This document shows, one piece after another, positions 15,274 to 22,815 of a stretch of 64,000 bases of DNA (position 1 is the first letter of the stretch; each line of letters begins with the position of its first letter). The position numbers and the translations under genes were made by a program. The stretch covers positions 1 through 64,000 of the forward strand of contig NZ_FNDP01000006.1 of the NCBI RefSeq assembly GCF_900100545.1. The letters run 5' to 3'. Below the pieces are notes generated by a model. That model was not told where the DNA came from and did no database searches. It saw nothing but the letters and a program-made list of their open reading frames with translations. The stretch comes from Pseudobutyrivibrio sp. 49 (GTDB taxonomy: Bacteria > Bacillota > Clostridia > Lachnospirales > Lachnospiraceae).

Positions 15274-16938
15274 CTAGTTTTGCTCTTCTTCTCTCTTAAC
15301 TTTTGTAAAAGCAATAAATCCTGCTATTGCTCCAAGTAATGGAAGTGTACTTCCGTTCCAGATAGCCATGCTCTTTGTAGTCTCTCCTGGCTTTGCAACT
15401 TCCTGCTCTGGGATTGTAACTGTCTGAGCTACATCCTCCTCTGCCTCTACATCCATTACTGCAAGAGGAACCTGAACATCTTCAATAGACTGAACCTCTA
15501 CATGTCTGACTGGAGCTATCACAGAAGGCTGTACTGCCTGCTCCTGAGTCTGTTCAACTGTTGTTGCTGGTACCGGAGTATCTTCTATTGCTATAGTAGC
15601 CTGTGGAGCCACATTATTCTGAGCCTGCTGACTTGCTATGATTTCCTGAATTCTATCACCTAAAGCATCTACTTTGTCCTTCAGATATTCAATTTTATTG
15701 TCATAGCCCTGAATCTCTACCTGGATGTCTTCCAAATCTTCTCTAAGGTTATTAATCTGATTTGTAACATTAGAAAGTGTAGCAGTAAGCTCTGCAATTC
15801 TGTCATTAAGGTTAGCAATTGTTGTAGTTGCAGCTTCTACATAATCCTTATATTCCTTTCGATTATCAACATCCTGCTTGTACTGGTTCTGGGTGTACCA
15901 GTCAACGCCCTTCTTCTGCTGGCCTTCCTCAGCATAAAAACCTGCCTGTTCATCACGCTGTGCTGCATGGAAGGTGTAACCATATACTGTCTGGTTTTTA
16001 ATCTTTCCAGGAACATTTTTCTCGTAGGTTGATACCTTGTGTGGATCTTCTGTCCAAACCTTATAGGTAGGAGTCTTTTCTACTACGTTGATACCTGCAA
16101 CTACTGAAGAGTCATTCTCATTTTCAACAAGTCCCTGGAACATTGAATTGCCTTCTTCATCACAGGTTACATAATCAAAATATCTCTCAACATATACTGG
16201 CTCGTCATCGATATTTTTTACATACTTAACGCAGTAATGCTTGTCATCGTAATTCTTATTGAAGTTCTCACCAAAAAATACTTTATCAGCATCCTCAGCG
16301 CTAACCTCGCCTGTCATAATCAACTTATAAAGAATCATTTCCTTAGCAAGTTGACGACCCTCATTTTTATAGTAATTATCCATTGTGAGATTCTTGTTTT
16401 GCTCATAAAGCTGAGCTCTTACAGCAGCTTCTTCAGCCATTTTTTCACTTACTACAGCTTCCTGCTCATCAAGCCCTTCATTGGCATAACCAGCCTCCTC
16501 ATAAGACTGCTGTCTGTCAGCCATCTCCTGCTGAACATCTGCTAATTGGCTCTGAGCATCTGCAAGCTCGCCCGATACAGTGGCCTGCTCTGCCTGCGCA
16601 CTCACAAGATTCTCAACAATAATATCCTTCTCTATTTCAGCCTCTGCCTTTAATTCCTCTGTCTCAGCAATCTCAACCTCAGTCTCAGTTATGGCTTCCT
16701 GAGCACTCTCTACTGTCTCATATGAATATACCTCATACTCATCTTGCTGCTCTGTAGCATGTGTCTCTTCTACAGTCTCTTCAACAGTCTGCTCTACAGC
16801 AAGCTCTGCTTCTTCATTTACTTCTGCTGAAAGTTCTTGAGCAAATACCAAATCAGCTCCAGTTAATGCTGATGCTCCTCCAATTGCAACTCCTGTGATA
16901 GCAGTTCCCTTTAATAAACTAACAATCTTCTTTGCCAT
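15274..16938 (-). CDS. Large coiled-coil surface protein with C-terminal membrane anchor
   Basis: A 554-residue protein with a signal peptide (about residues 1-34), an Ala/Glu-rich coiled coil (about 60-190), a globular central part with Tyr/Asp-rich sequence (190-360), a second coiled coil (about 365-445), a Pro/Gln/Val-rich spacer, a C-terminal membrane helix (STLPLLGAIAGFIAFTKVKR) and a charged tail. The layout is that of a wall-spanning adhesin, but the usual LPXTG is replaced by LPLLG. It may be membrane-tethered rather than sortase-anchored. It lies downstream of the peptidase-sortase fusion but probably has its own promoter in the 140-base gap. Function is not recognised. Confidence 0.7.
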   Translation of the reverse strand: MAKKIVSLLKGTAITGVAIGGASALTGADLVFAQELSAEVNEEAELAVEQTVEETVEETHATEQQDEYEVYSYETVESAQEAITETEVEIAETEELKAEAEIEKDIIVENLVSAQAEQATVSGELADAQSQLADVQQEMADRQQSYEEAGYANEGLDEQEAVVSEKMAEEAAVRAQLYEQNKNLTMDNYYKNEGRQLAKEMILYKLIMTGEVSAEDADKVFFGENFNKNYDDKHYCVKYVKNIDDEPVYVERYFDYVTCDEEGNSMFQGLVENENDSSVVAGINVVEKTPTYKVWTEDPHKVSTYEKNVPGKIKNQTVYGYTFHAAQRDEQAGFYAEEGQQKKGVDWYTQNQYKQDVDNRKEYKDYVEAATTTIANLNDRIAELTATLSNVTNQINNLREDLEDIQVEIQGYDNKIEYLKDKVDALGDRIQEIIASQQAQNNVAPQATIAIEDTPVPATTVEQTQEQAVQPSVIAPVRHVEVQSIEDVQVPLAVMDVEAEEDVAQTVTIPEQEVAKPGETTKSMAIWNGSTLPLLGAIAGFIAFTKVKREEEQN

Positions 16939-17078
16939 AATCCCTCCGAAATACCACTAATTAATTTCAACTTCGTTTTTGTTAAACGATATATCGGAAC
17001 TCATTTTGGCTTTCTTAACATTACATCTTGCCAGAATAACACTTTTTCTGCCTATCAATATAACATTTTATTTGTAGA

Positions 17079-18290
17079 TTAATCCACTTTATCAACTAAG
17101 TATCCATGAACTGTAAATCTCATTTCCTGAGCAGAGCAGGTAGAAAGTGTAACTATCTTGTCAGCCGAGGTAACATTCTTTGCAACTGAAAATTCCTTAT
17201 AAGCATGTTTATTCAAATCGTCAATATAGCCCTGAAATTCTGGATTGTCATAATAAGGCACTGTGTATACCCATGATGCAGGCTCCGTATCAAAATATGA
17301 AAAGATTTCAAATCTCATCTTTGCTGTTGGGGTTATAATTTGGAAATATCTATGCTCATCATAGAAATTTTCATCTGTCTTGTAATACTTTAATTTTCCA
17401 AACATGGAAAGATTTCGCATATTGTGGCCATAAATAATATTATGGCTGTCGCTAAAATCCTTTAGATTATATCCTTCCAAAAAAATACTTCCAGCGGTGG
17501 CATATTCCTTGTCTATGGTTGTTCGAAGATATCTTTCGTCATCACCTGAGTGCATTATTGGATAGCTGATGTCTGTTCCTTCAACATAAATCCATCCAGC
17601 CACATCAGGATTGATGCTCTGTAAAGCCGAAATATCCACATCAAGCATTTCCTGCCATGGCACCTGCAGAACCTGATCATCCGTTTTTGTAACATAGGTT
17701 TGTTCCAGTGAATCATATAAATCATTTGACTTCTGATAACCTAAATAGATATAAACAAATCCACCTATGGAGCCAAACACTATAACAAGCCCTAGTGCAA
17801 GTATTACCTTTGGATTGATTTCTTTTTTCTTCTTGTCCTCAACACTGGCAAGAAGCACTCCCACGATAAGCAGGAGAAATGCTACTATTTTCCCCTTAGT
17901 CTCTGAAATCAACGCCGCAATATTCCCTATAAAAGGATAATGTGCCACAACCCTACCTAGCACATTTTCATAGGTCACGGGCATAAAGTCGTTAGTAGGA
18001 TTGGCATCACCTCTTGTGGTAATCAGTCGATGCTTGGCATCCAATTCCACAATCCTGTGGGTAACTACGCTGGCTCCCACGTCAAAGGCAATAATATCCC
18101 CCTCAGCAAGCTCCTGAAAATCAACAGGCTTAACATATACTATTGAACCTACAGGGATTTCTGGAGTCATAGACCCGGTGATTACATTGTATTCCTGCAT
18201 TCCCATTATCCTTGGAATAGCCAGCGGTAGACAGGATACAATAACTAAAATGATTATACAATTACCTAGTATTTTAAGAAATTTTTCCAT
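17079..18290 (-). CDS. SipW-type signal peptidase fused to a class B sortase
   Basis: A 403-residue membrane enzyme with two catalytic domains. Residues 1-125 are an S26B (SipW/archaeal-type) signal peptidase: membrane helix about 10-29, catalytic Ser40 in TGSMTPEIPVGS, His78 in VTHRIV (His in place of the bacterial Lys) and Asp95 in TRGDANPTND. Two further hydrophobic segments (about 134-150 and 161-184) lead to a class B sortase with His289 (IIYGHNM), Cys385 (TLSTCS) and Arg391. The fusion is in one uninterrupted frame. It directly follows four genes for likely SipW substrates and surface proteins. One protein could remove the signal peptide and anchor the same cargo. A hairpin at 18315-18338 may limit its expression. 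Confidence 0.93.
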   Translation of the reverse strand: MEKFLKILGNCIIILVIVSCLPLAIPRIMGMQEYNVITGSMTPEIPVGSIVYVKPVDFQELAEGDIIAFDVGASVVTHRIVELDAKHRLITTRGDANPTNDFMPVTYENVLGRVVAHYPFIGNIAALISETKGKIVAFLLLIVGVLLASVEDKKKKEINPKVILALGLVIVFGSIGGFVYIYLGYQKSNDLYDSLEQTYVTKTDDQVLQVPWQEMLDVDISALQSINPDVAGWIYVEGTDISYPIMHSGDDERYLRTTIDKEYATAGSIFLEGYNLKDFSDSHNIIYGHNMRNLSMFGKLKYYKTDENFYDEHRYFQIITPTAKMRFEIFSYFDTEPASWVYTVPYYDNPEFQGYIDDLNKHAYKEFSVAKNVTSADKIVTLSTCSAQEMRFTVHGYLVDKVD

Positions 18291-18314
18291 AATTAGATAT
18301 TACCACACTTTAAA

Positions 18315-18338
18315 AGGGGCGACCATTAAGTCGCCCCT
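18315..18338 (-). terminator. Intercistronic hairpin with short U-tract before the fusion gene
   Basis: AGGGGCGAC/GTCGCCCCT (18315-18323, 18330-18338), a perfect 9-bp stem with a 6-base loop, followed on the minus strand by TTTTAAAG. It lies between the 368-residue gene and the fusion enzyme. It could be a partial terminator that keeps enzyme levels below substrate levels, or the end of the operon. The fusion start has no strong ribosome-binding site. Confidence 0.6.
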
Positions 18339-18353
18339 AATTCACATTAATTA

Positions 18354-19460
18354 TTAATTCTTATGTTTCTTATCGTAATTAGCCTTCATTGTTCCAATGA
18401 TTGCAATTAACAATATTAGAATAGCAATTATAGCTATTATGATTAAATAACGGATATACAACAAATATACCGGAGTATCATGTCCCTTAGGTGGTTCTGG
18501 CTCTGGAATATTAGTTGGTGTTTCTTCACCTCCACCTAATGGAACATCTGCTTCACCAATTGTTGTAGTGTCACCTGCCTCTGCCTGACCTGCCTCGGCA
18601 CCACCTGCGCCTCCTGCTGCACCCTGGTCACCTCCACCTTCTACTCGGTTATTAGTAACTCCTTCACCAGCATCCACGATTTCTCCTGGGATTGTCTGGT
18701 AGGTATACTCTGGATCACCTACTTCTGTTGAATATACGGTATTAGTTTCCTCGTTATAAATTGTTTTAGTATCAGTGATTGGAGAACCACCTGACTGCTT
18801 CTTATATCTGAAGGTGAATTCTTCGCCACCAACAAGGGCTTGCTCTACATAAAGGCTTTGTCCCTTATAAGTACAACCTGGATTGGTCTTTGTGGTATCA
18901 ATCTCATAACCTGAAACAGCTTCACTAGGAATATAAAAATTCTTCTGTCCTTGAATTCCATAATAGGTAACAGGAGCAATAGTCCTATTAGCACCTTCAA
19001 ACTTTACGGTATAAGAAACAATTGTACCAACACCATATGCAATTACGTAGCTTTCATCATGATCTACAGTGTAGGATAAATCTGCATACCAATCATTAGC
19101 TCCGCCTCTGCGAACTCCTTTTACAATATATTTGTCTGAGGAGCTGGTATCGACAGCTGCTGCACACTTAAGTCCAACTTTATCTGTTGATTTAAGGTTT
19201 GTAATATAGATGACTTTGGAATCAGAAGTATCTACCTTAGGGAGGTCTTCTGTTCTACCATCTCCAGTATCAACTGTAAGAATTCCATCTAAATCTCTAT
19301 TAAATTCGAACCGGTCATCACCAATTCCAATCCATACAGTATACTTTGTGCCTGGATATGGCTCATCTGCTGCCTTGGCAACCATAGGTAACGAAAGTAC
19401 TGCGGAGATAGCAAATATAATGGATAATACTAAGCCTAATGCCTTACTGCTCTTCTTCAT
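18354..19460 (-). CDS. Secreted membrane-tethered surface protein of the SipW locus
   Basis: A 368-residue protein with a signal peptide (about residues 1-31, cleaved after VAKA), a beta-rich ectodomain (35-225), a Gly/Ala/Glu-rich linker (about 270-325, including VPLGGGEE), one C-terminal membrane helix (about 334-358) and a basic tail. No LPXTG-like motif is seen. The xPLxGG linker motif recurs in the neighbouring NPRTG protein (MPLAGGG). It overlaps the upstream gene by 17 bases, so it is translationally coupled. It may form a complex with the TasA-like proteins. No known family was recognised. Confidence 0.65.
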   Translation of the reverse strand: MKKSSKALGLVLSIIFAISAVLSLPMVAKAADEPYPGTKYTVWIGIGDDRFEFNRDLDGILTVDTGDGRTEDLPKVDTSDSKVIYITNLKSTDKVGLKCAAAVDTSSSDKYIVKGVRRGGANDWYADLSYTVDHDESYVIAYGVGTIVSYTVKFEGANRTIAPVTYYGIQGQKNFYIPSEAVSGYEIDTTKTNPGCTYKGQSLYVEQALVGGEEFTFRYKKQSGGSPITDTKTIYNEETNTVYSTEVGDPEYTYQTIPGEIVDAGEGVTNNRVEGGGDQGAAGGAGGAEAGQAEAGDTTTIGEADVPLGGGEETPTNIPEPEPPKGHDTPVYLLYIRYLIIIAIIAILILLIAIIGTMKANYDKKHKN

Positions 19461-20331
19461 TACAAGCTACCTCCTTTCTTCTCTGTTTCATCTCCATAGA
19501 GAAATAACAAAGAATTATGAGTATTCCCAGTACCAATCCTACTGTACAGGCGATAACTGGTAATATTTCATCCCCTGTTCTTGGATTGCCTGAGCCACCG
19601 CCTGCTAAAGGCATTGATGGGTCTCTAATAACAACTATCTCTGACCCACCAGGTACTTTTGAAACAACTCTATTTGTTTTTGTGTTAGTCACATATTTTG
19701 TAACTGTTTTTATTTCTGGAGGTGTAGTTGGAGTTTTCTCTGCACCAAATACCAAATCTATATTTGCTACAGCATCCATGTACAAGCTATCCTGCGAATT
19801 ACCATCAAGTGTAATTTTTAGGAATACTGTGCCATCTCCTCCATTAGAAAGAGTTCCAAGCTTATAATAGGTCTTCTCGTCATTGCCAAGGCTTGTCTGA
19901 TTAAGCTCTTTAACCTGATGCAAACCTACAACGTCGCTTTCACCACCTACTGTATCGTCATTATATAAATAAGTAGTGTTACCGCCCTGTGTATAATATA
20001 GCTGGAAGGTATATGCTCCGCCTGAAGCATCCTTTCCATCTTCAAGCGAATCAACTATATCTGTGGCCAGATAAAAATCTGCTGACGCATTTGAGGCATT
20101 CTTATAAGTTGCCTGATAAGTAACTGTATCACCAGGCATTACCTTAAGGATTCTTTTCGCAGCCTCTAATGCAGAGGTGCTGTAATCTGAGCCAAGCTTT
20201 TCATTTGAATCGAAAGTTACTGTCCATTCTACAGCCGGATGATTTTTTGCTTCTACATTTAATACTGGTGTCATAAGCCCTGCCACAGCAAGCGAAAGAG
20301 CAAGGACTATATTTAAATATTTAATCTTCAT
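19444..20331 (-). CDS. Surface protein with NPRTG sorting signal (SipW locus)
   Basis: A 295-residue exported protein from the ATG at 20331, preceded by GGAGC. The frame is open to 20370, but that start lies inside the previous gene. Signal peptide residues 1-27; a beta-sandwich-like ectodomain with VMPGDTVTYQATYKN (family of isopeptide/DUF11-like domains); a Thr/Val linker; then MPLAGGG and NPRTGD at about residue 247, a membrane helix and a basic tail. NPxTG-type signals are read by class B rather than class A/C sortases, which fits the SrtB domain encoded two genes downstream. The protein is a probable anchor or subunit for the TasA-like fibre proteins. Confidence 0.7.
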   Translation of the reverse strand: MKIKYLNIVLALSLAVAGLMTPVLNVEAKNHPAVEWTVTFDSNEKLGSDYSTSALEAAKRILKVMPGDTVTYQATYKNASNASADFYLATDIVDSLEDGKDASGGAYTFQLYYTQGGNTTYLYNDDTVGGESDVVGLHQVKELNQTSLGNDEKTYYKLGTLSNGGDGTVFLKITLDGNSQDSLYMDAVANIDLVFGAEKTPTTPPEIKTVTKYVTNTKTNRVVSKVPGGSEIVVIRDPSMPLAGGGSGNPRTGDEILPVIACTVGLVLGILIILCYFSMEMKQRRKEVACNEEEQ

Positions 20332-20347
20332 AACCTGCTCCTTCCTC

Positions 20348-21061
20348 CTAAAGTGTAGGCTTGCCATCAATAGAAGTAATTACGCCTGAATCTGGAACGC
20401 TGCACTCAACATTTATACCCCATGCTCCATAAATTGCATCCTTAGCATTGTTAGCCTGAACTGCATCAACCTGAAGTGTTACATATGCTTTCTGCTGATC
20501 ATAAACATATATGTTTTCGATTAGTGCTTCAGTAATCGAATGCATGACCACTGTAGTAACCTTATCATCTAAGCTAATACCTGTAATAAACTGAACTGTG
20601 TCTCCACAAGGAACTGGCTTTGTATAATACCAAACCTCCTGTTCGTATGTGGATTCTGATTCGTTTTTGAACCATCCCTCGGCTGTCTTTATGTTAATAA
20701 GTCTAGGATCTAAGGATTCATCCTTTACGCGATCGTTTAGCCAGCTCTTTCTAACTACAACCCTGATGTATTCATCATAACCCGCGGTTTCGTTAGAATT
20801 GTTGGTTACTAAAACATTCTCCTCGTAAGTCTTTCCAAATGCAAAGGTCTCATCATCGAATGCCTTTTCAATCTCTGGAAAAACCAACTTCCCATCTTTT
20901 ATATCTCCACTAACATCTACTGCAATCTCCGCTGTGTTGAATTTGATTTTGTCTATAGAATAATCAGTGAATGCGGCTCTTGCTGCCCCAACAGATGTCG
21001 CTGCTAAAACTATACAACCCAATGCCAACAATAGCAGAGGGCTCTTATAAAATTTTTTCAT
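20348..21061 (-). CDS. TasA/camelysin-like SipW-dependent secreted protein
   Basis: A 237-residue protein. Its N-terminus (KSPLLLLALGCIVLAATSVG, then ARAAFTDYS) has the typical SipW-substrate signal peptide ending A-x-A before a Phe-Thr motif. The mature part is a beta-rich domain with VTNNSNETAGYDEYIRVVVRKSW, the jelly-roll pattern of TasA/camelysin proteins. There is no membrane anchor. It overlaps the next gene's extended frame and lies 17 bases after the smaller paralogue. Such proteins form extracellular fibres in Bacillus; here a fibre or matrix role is inferred. Confidence 0.78.
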   Translation of the reverse strand: MKKFYKSPLLLLALGCIVLAATSVGAARAAFTDYSIDKIKFNTAEIAVDVSGDIKDGKLVFPEIEKAFDDETFAFGKTYEENVLVTNNSNETAGYDEYIRVVVRKSWLNDRVKDESLDPRLINIKTAEGWFKNESESTYEQEVWYYTKPVPCGDTVQFITGISLDDKVTTVVMHSITEALIENIYVYDQQKAYVTLQVDAVQANNAKDAIYGAWGINVECSVPDSGVITSIDGKPTL

Positions 21062-21078
21062 ATTAACACCCTCCTAAT

Positions 21079-21585
21079 CTATTGATTACCGAGATCGTAA
21101 ACATTCTGACTGGATACTGCTCCCTTCCAATCAACATTTCCATCCTTGTCATACATTACCTTAACAGCTTCCTGAACAATAATTACGTTGAAGTTTCCAG
21201 TAGCATCCTCTTCTCTTGTAATCTTTAAAGTAAGAGGTGTCTCTTCTGGTGTTGACTCCCCTGGTGCAATAGGATCTCTATAATAATAGTAACCGTCTCC
21301 ACCATCGCTCCAGCCATCTGTAGCTTCAAAGATAATATTTACATCATCAGGATAGATAGCCTTTGCTCTTACAAAGATAGAATAATCACCAACATTCTTG
21401 ATGGTAATCTTCTTGGTCATATCCTTGACCTTTTCTTCTATCTCTGGAATGCCATCACCGATAGAAACTATAAACCCGCCTTCCACATCTGTGGTAGCTG
21501 TGAAATACGCCATCGCAGGCTTTACAGCAACTGTACATATCATTAATGCAATGGCTGCAACTAATATAATCCGTTTATTTTTCAT
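21079..21585 (-). CDS. Small TasA-like SipW-dependent secreted protein
   Basis: A 168-residue protein with the diagnostic junction AMAYFTATTDVEGGF (cleavage before YFTA) after a short hydrophobic signal, then a jelly-roll-like domain with ITIKNVGDYSIFVRAKA and PIAPGES. It is shorter than the 237-residue neighbour and likewise unanchored. Paralogous pairs of this kind are usual in SipW operons, one forming the fibre and one an accessory or anchor. Which is which cannot be told. Confidence 0.78.
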   Translation of the reverse strand: MKNKRIILVAAIALMICTVAVKPAMAYFTATTDVEGGFIVSIGDGIPEIEEKVKDMTKKITIKNVGDYSIFVRAKAIYPDDVNIIFEATDGWSDGGDGYYYYRDPIAPGESTPEETPLTLKITREEDATGNFNVIIVQEAVKVMYDKDGNVDWKGAVSSQNVYDLGNQ

Positions 21586-21598
21586 AATCAGTTACCTC

Positions 21599-22639
21599 TC
21601 ATTCAACAACATCTTCTATAAAATGAATATCGCCATTTTCATCTTCAATAAATGTATTTTCTGCTGCAATTCCACCAACAATAAGTCCGCCACTGTAAGT
21701 ATTTTCAAATTCTGCGGTTACTATCGGATCGCCTTCTTTTTCATATGGAATAACCACAAGTCCATCTACCACCATTTTTTCTTCATCAACTGGCTTGTAG
21801 CTTGAACCTGGATAAGCTTCTGTTACTGTTAACACTGCAGTAGCTGGTATATCTACGTCGATTATCCTATCGTTTGTACCAGGTCCATCAAAGTCTATCT
21901 TATATACATTATTAATAACTACCTTTCCATCTAAGGTGCCCTTCACATCGTAAACGAAGCTCTGTTTACCCATTGAAATGTTATATTTATCCAGCTTCTT
22001 AACTATCCTTAGCTTTCCTGTTCTTTCAATCTGCGTTGACTTCAGATTAAAGCTAGGATTATAATCCCATTCATCTGAGCCAGTACCAGTAGTAATAAAT
22101 GTGCTTGAAGGAGCAAATACTACATAAGGTGTAAACTCATATGCATATCTTGAAGTTGCATCTTCAGTAGATCTCTGTGGAATGTAAAGGTAAAGTCCAA
22201 CGCCTTTTTCTAAAGGATCGCTTGTGGCTGAGATATCACCATTTTTTCTATCAAGAGTAAACTGTTCATCCTTGCCAACCTGCTCTGCCTTCTCCATCGC
22301 GGGATCTACAATTCCTGTAATTACATCCTGAGAAGTTGCATTTTTCTTATTTAAAACAGAAAGGTCAATGCCTGCAGTTGCATATCTGTCATCTACAGTC
22401 AAAGTTCCTGTTTCATCCATGGTAGCAATTCTGTATAAATAGATATCCACTTTTCCTTTGTATTCTGTAGCAAAAGCAGAAGTATCACCATCGGCCACCT
22501 TTGCAGTAATAGTAACTGGCTTCTTTGTATCTACTCTGCTAGCTGCTCTAAGGCTGTGAGCTCCTATGCCCAAAATACATAAGGCTAAAGCCATGCATAT
22601 TCCTATTAGACCTTTTCTTCTTAAACTAACTTTAATCAC
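21599..22639 (-). CDS. Minor pilin-like surface protein without a sorting signal
   Basis: A 346-residue exported protein starting at GTG (22639) with AGGGAG upstream. Residues 1-32 are a signal peptide. Residues 33-190 closely parallel the SPKTG minor pilin at 28252-29094 (VTITAKV.DGDTSAFA..YKGKVDIYLYRIATMDE, then GVGLYLYIPQ and PYVVFAPSS). Residues 195-325 resemble a Cna/DUF5979 beta domain (IVKKLDKYNISMGKQSFVYD). Unlike its paralogue it ends without LPXTG or a membrane helix. It may be incorporated into another pilus or matrix fibre, or bound non-covalently. Confidence 0.72.
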   Translation of the reverse strand: MIKVSLRRKGLIGICMALALCILGIGAHSLRAASRVDTKKPVTITAKVADGDTSAFATEYKGKVDIYLYRIATMDETGTLTVDDRYATAGIDLSVLNKKNATSQDVITGIVDPAMEKAEQVGKDEQFTLDRKNGDISATSDPLEKGVGLYLYIPQRSTEDATSRYAYEFTPYVVFAPSSTFITTGTGSDEWDYNPSFNLKSTQIERTGKLRIVKKLDKYNISMGKQSFVYDVKGTLDGKVVINNVYKIDFDGPGTNDRIIDVDIPATAVLTVTEAYPGSSYKPVDEEKMVVDGLVVIPYEKEGDPIVTAEFENTYSGGLIVGGIAAENTFIEDENGDIHFIEDVVE

Positions 22640-22756
22640 TGGCGACTCCCTTCCAAGCCACTAGGCCTTCAACATTATTACTATCCTCCGATTTACATCA
22701 CCCGGAACAAGGTACTGAACCAATATCCTCTTCCTGATAATGTAGTGGATGTCACT

Positions 22757-22785
22757 CCCCCGCCGTGAACCTACTGCGACGGGGG
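22757..22785 (-). other. GC-rich stem-loop after the second major pilin gene
   Basis: CCCCCGCCG/CGACGGGGG (22757-22765, 22777-22785) gives a 9-bp stem (one G-U on the minus strand) with an 11-base loop and no U-tract. In the 176-base gap between the major pilin and the minor pilin-like gene it may be an RNA-stability or processing hairpin. I saw no riboswitch match in the gap. Confidence 0.45.
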
Positions 22786-22815
22786 AACGCATCCTATTTT
22801 TGAGCTGTTGTATTA

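Noticed and set aside
22640-22815. Riboswitch (c-di-GMP, cobalamin or similar) in the gap after the major pilin
   Set aside because: The gap has one strong stem-loop, but I found no match to the conserved core of any class I could recall, so I list only the stem.
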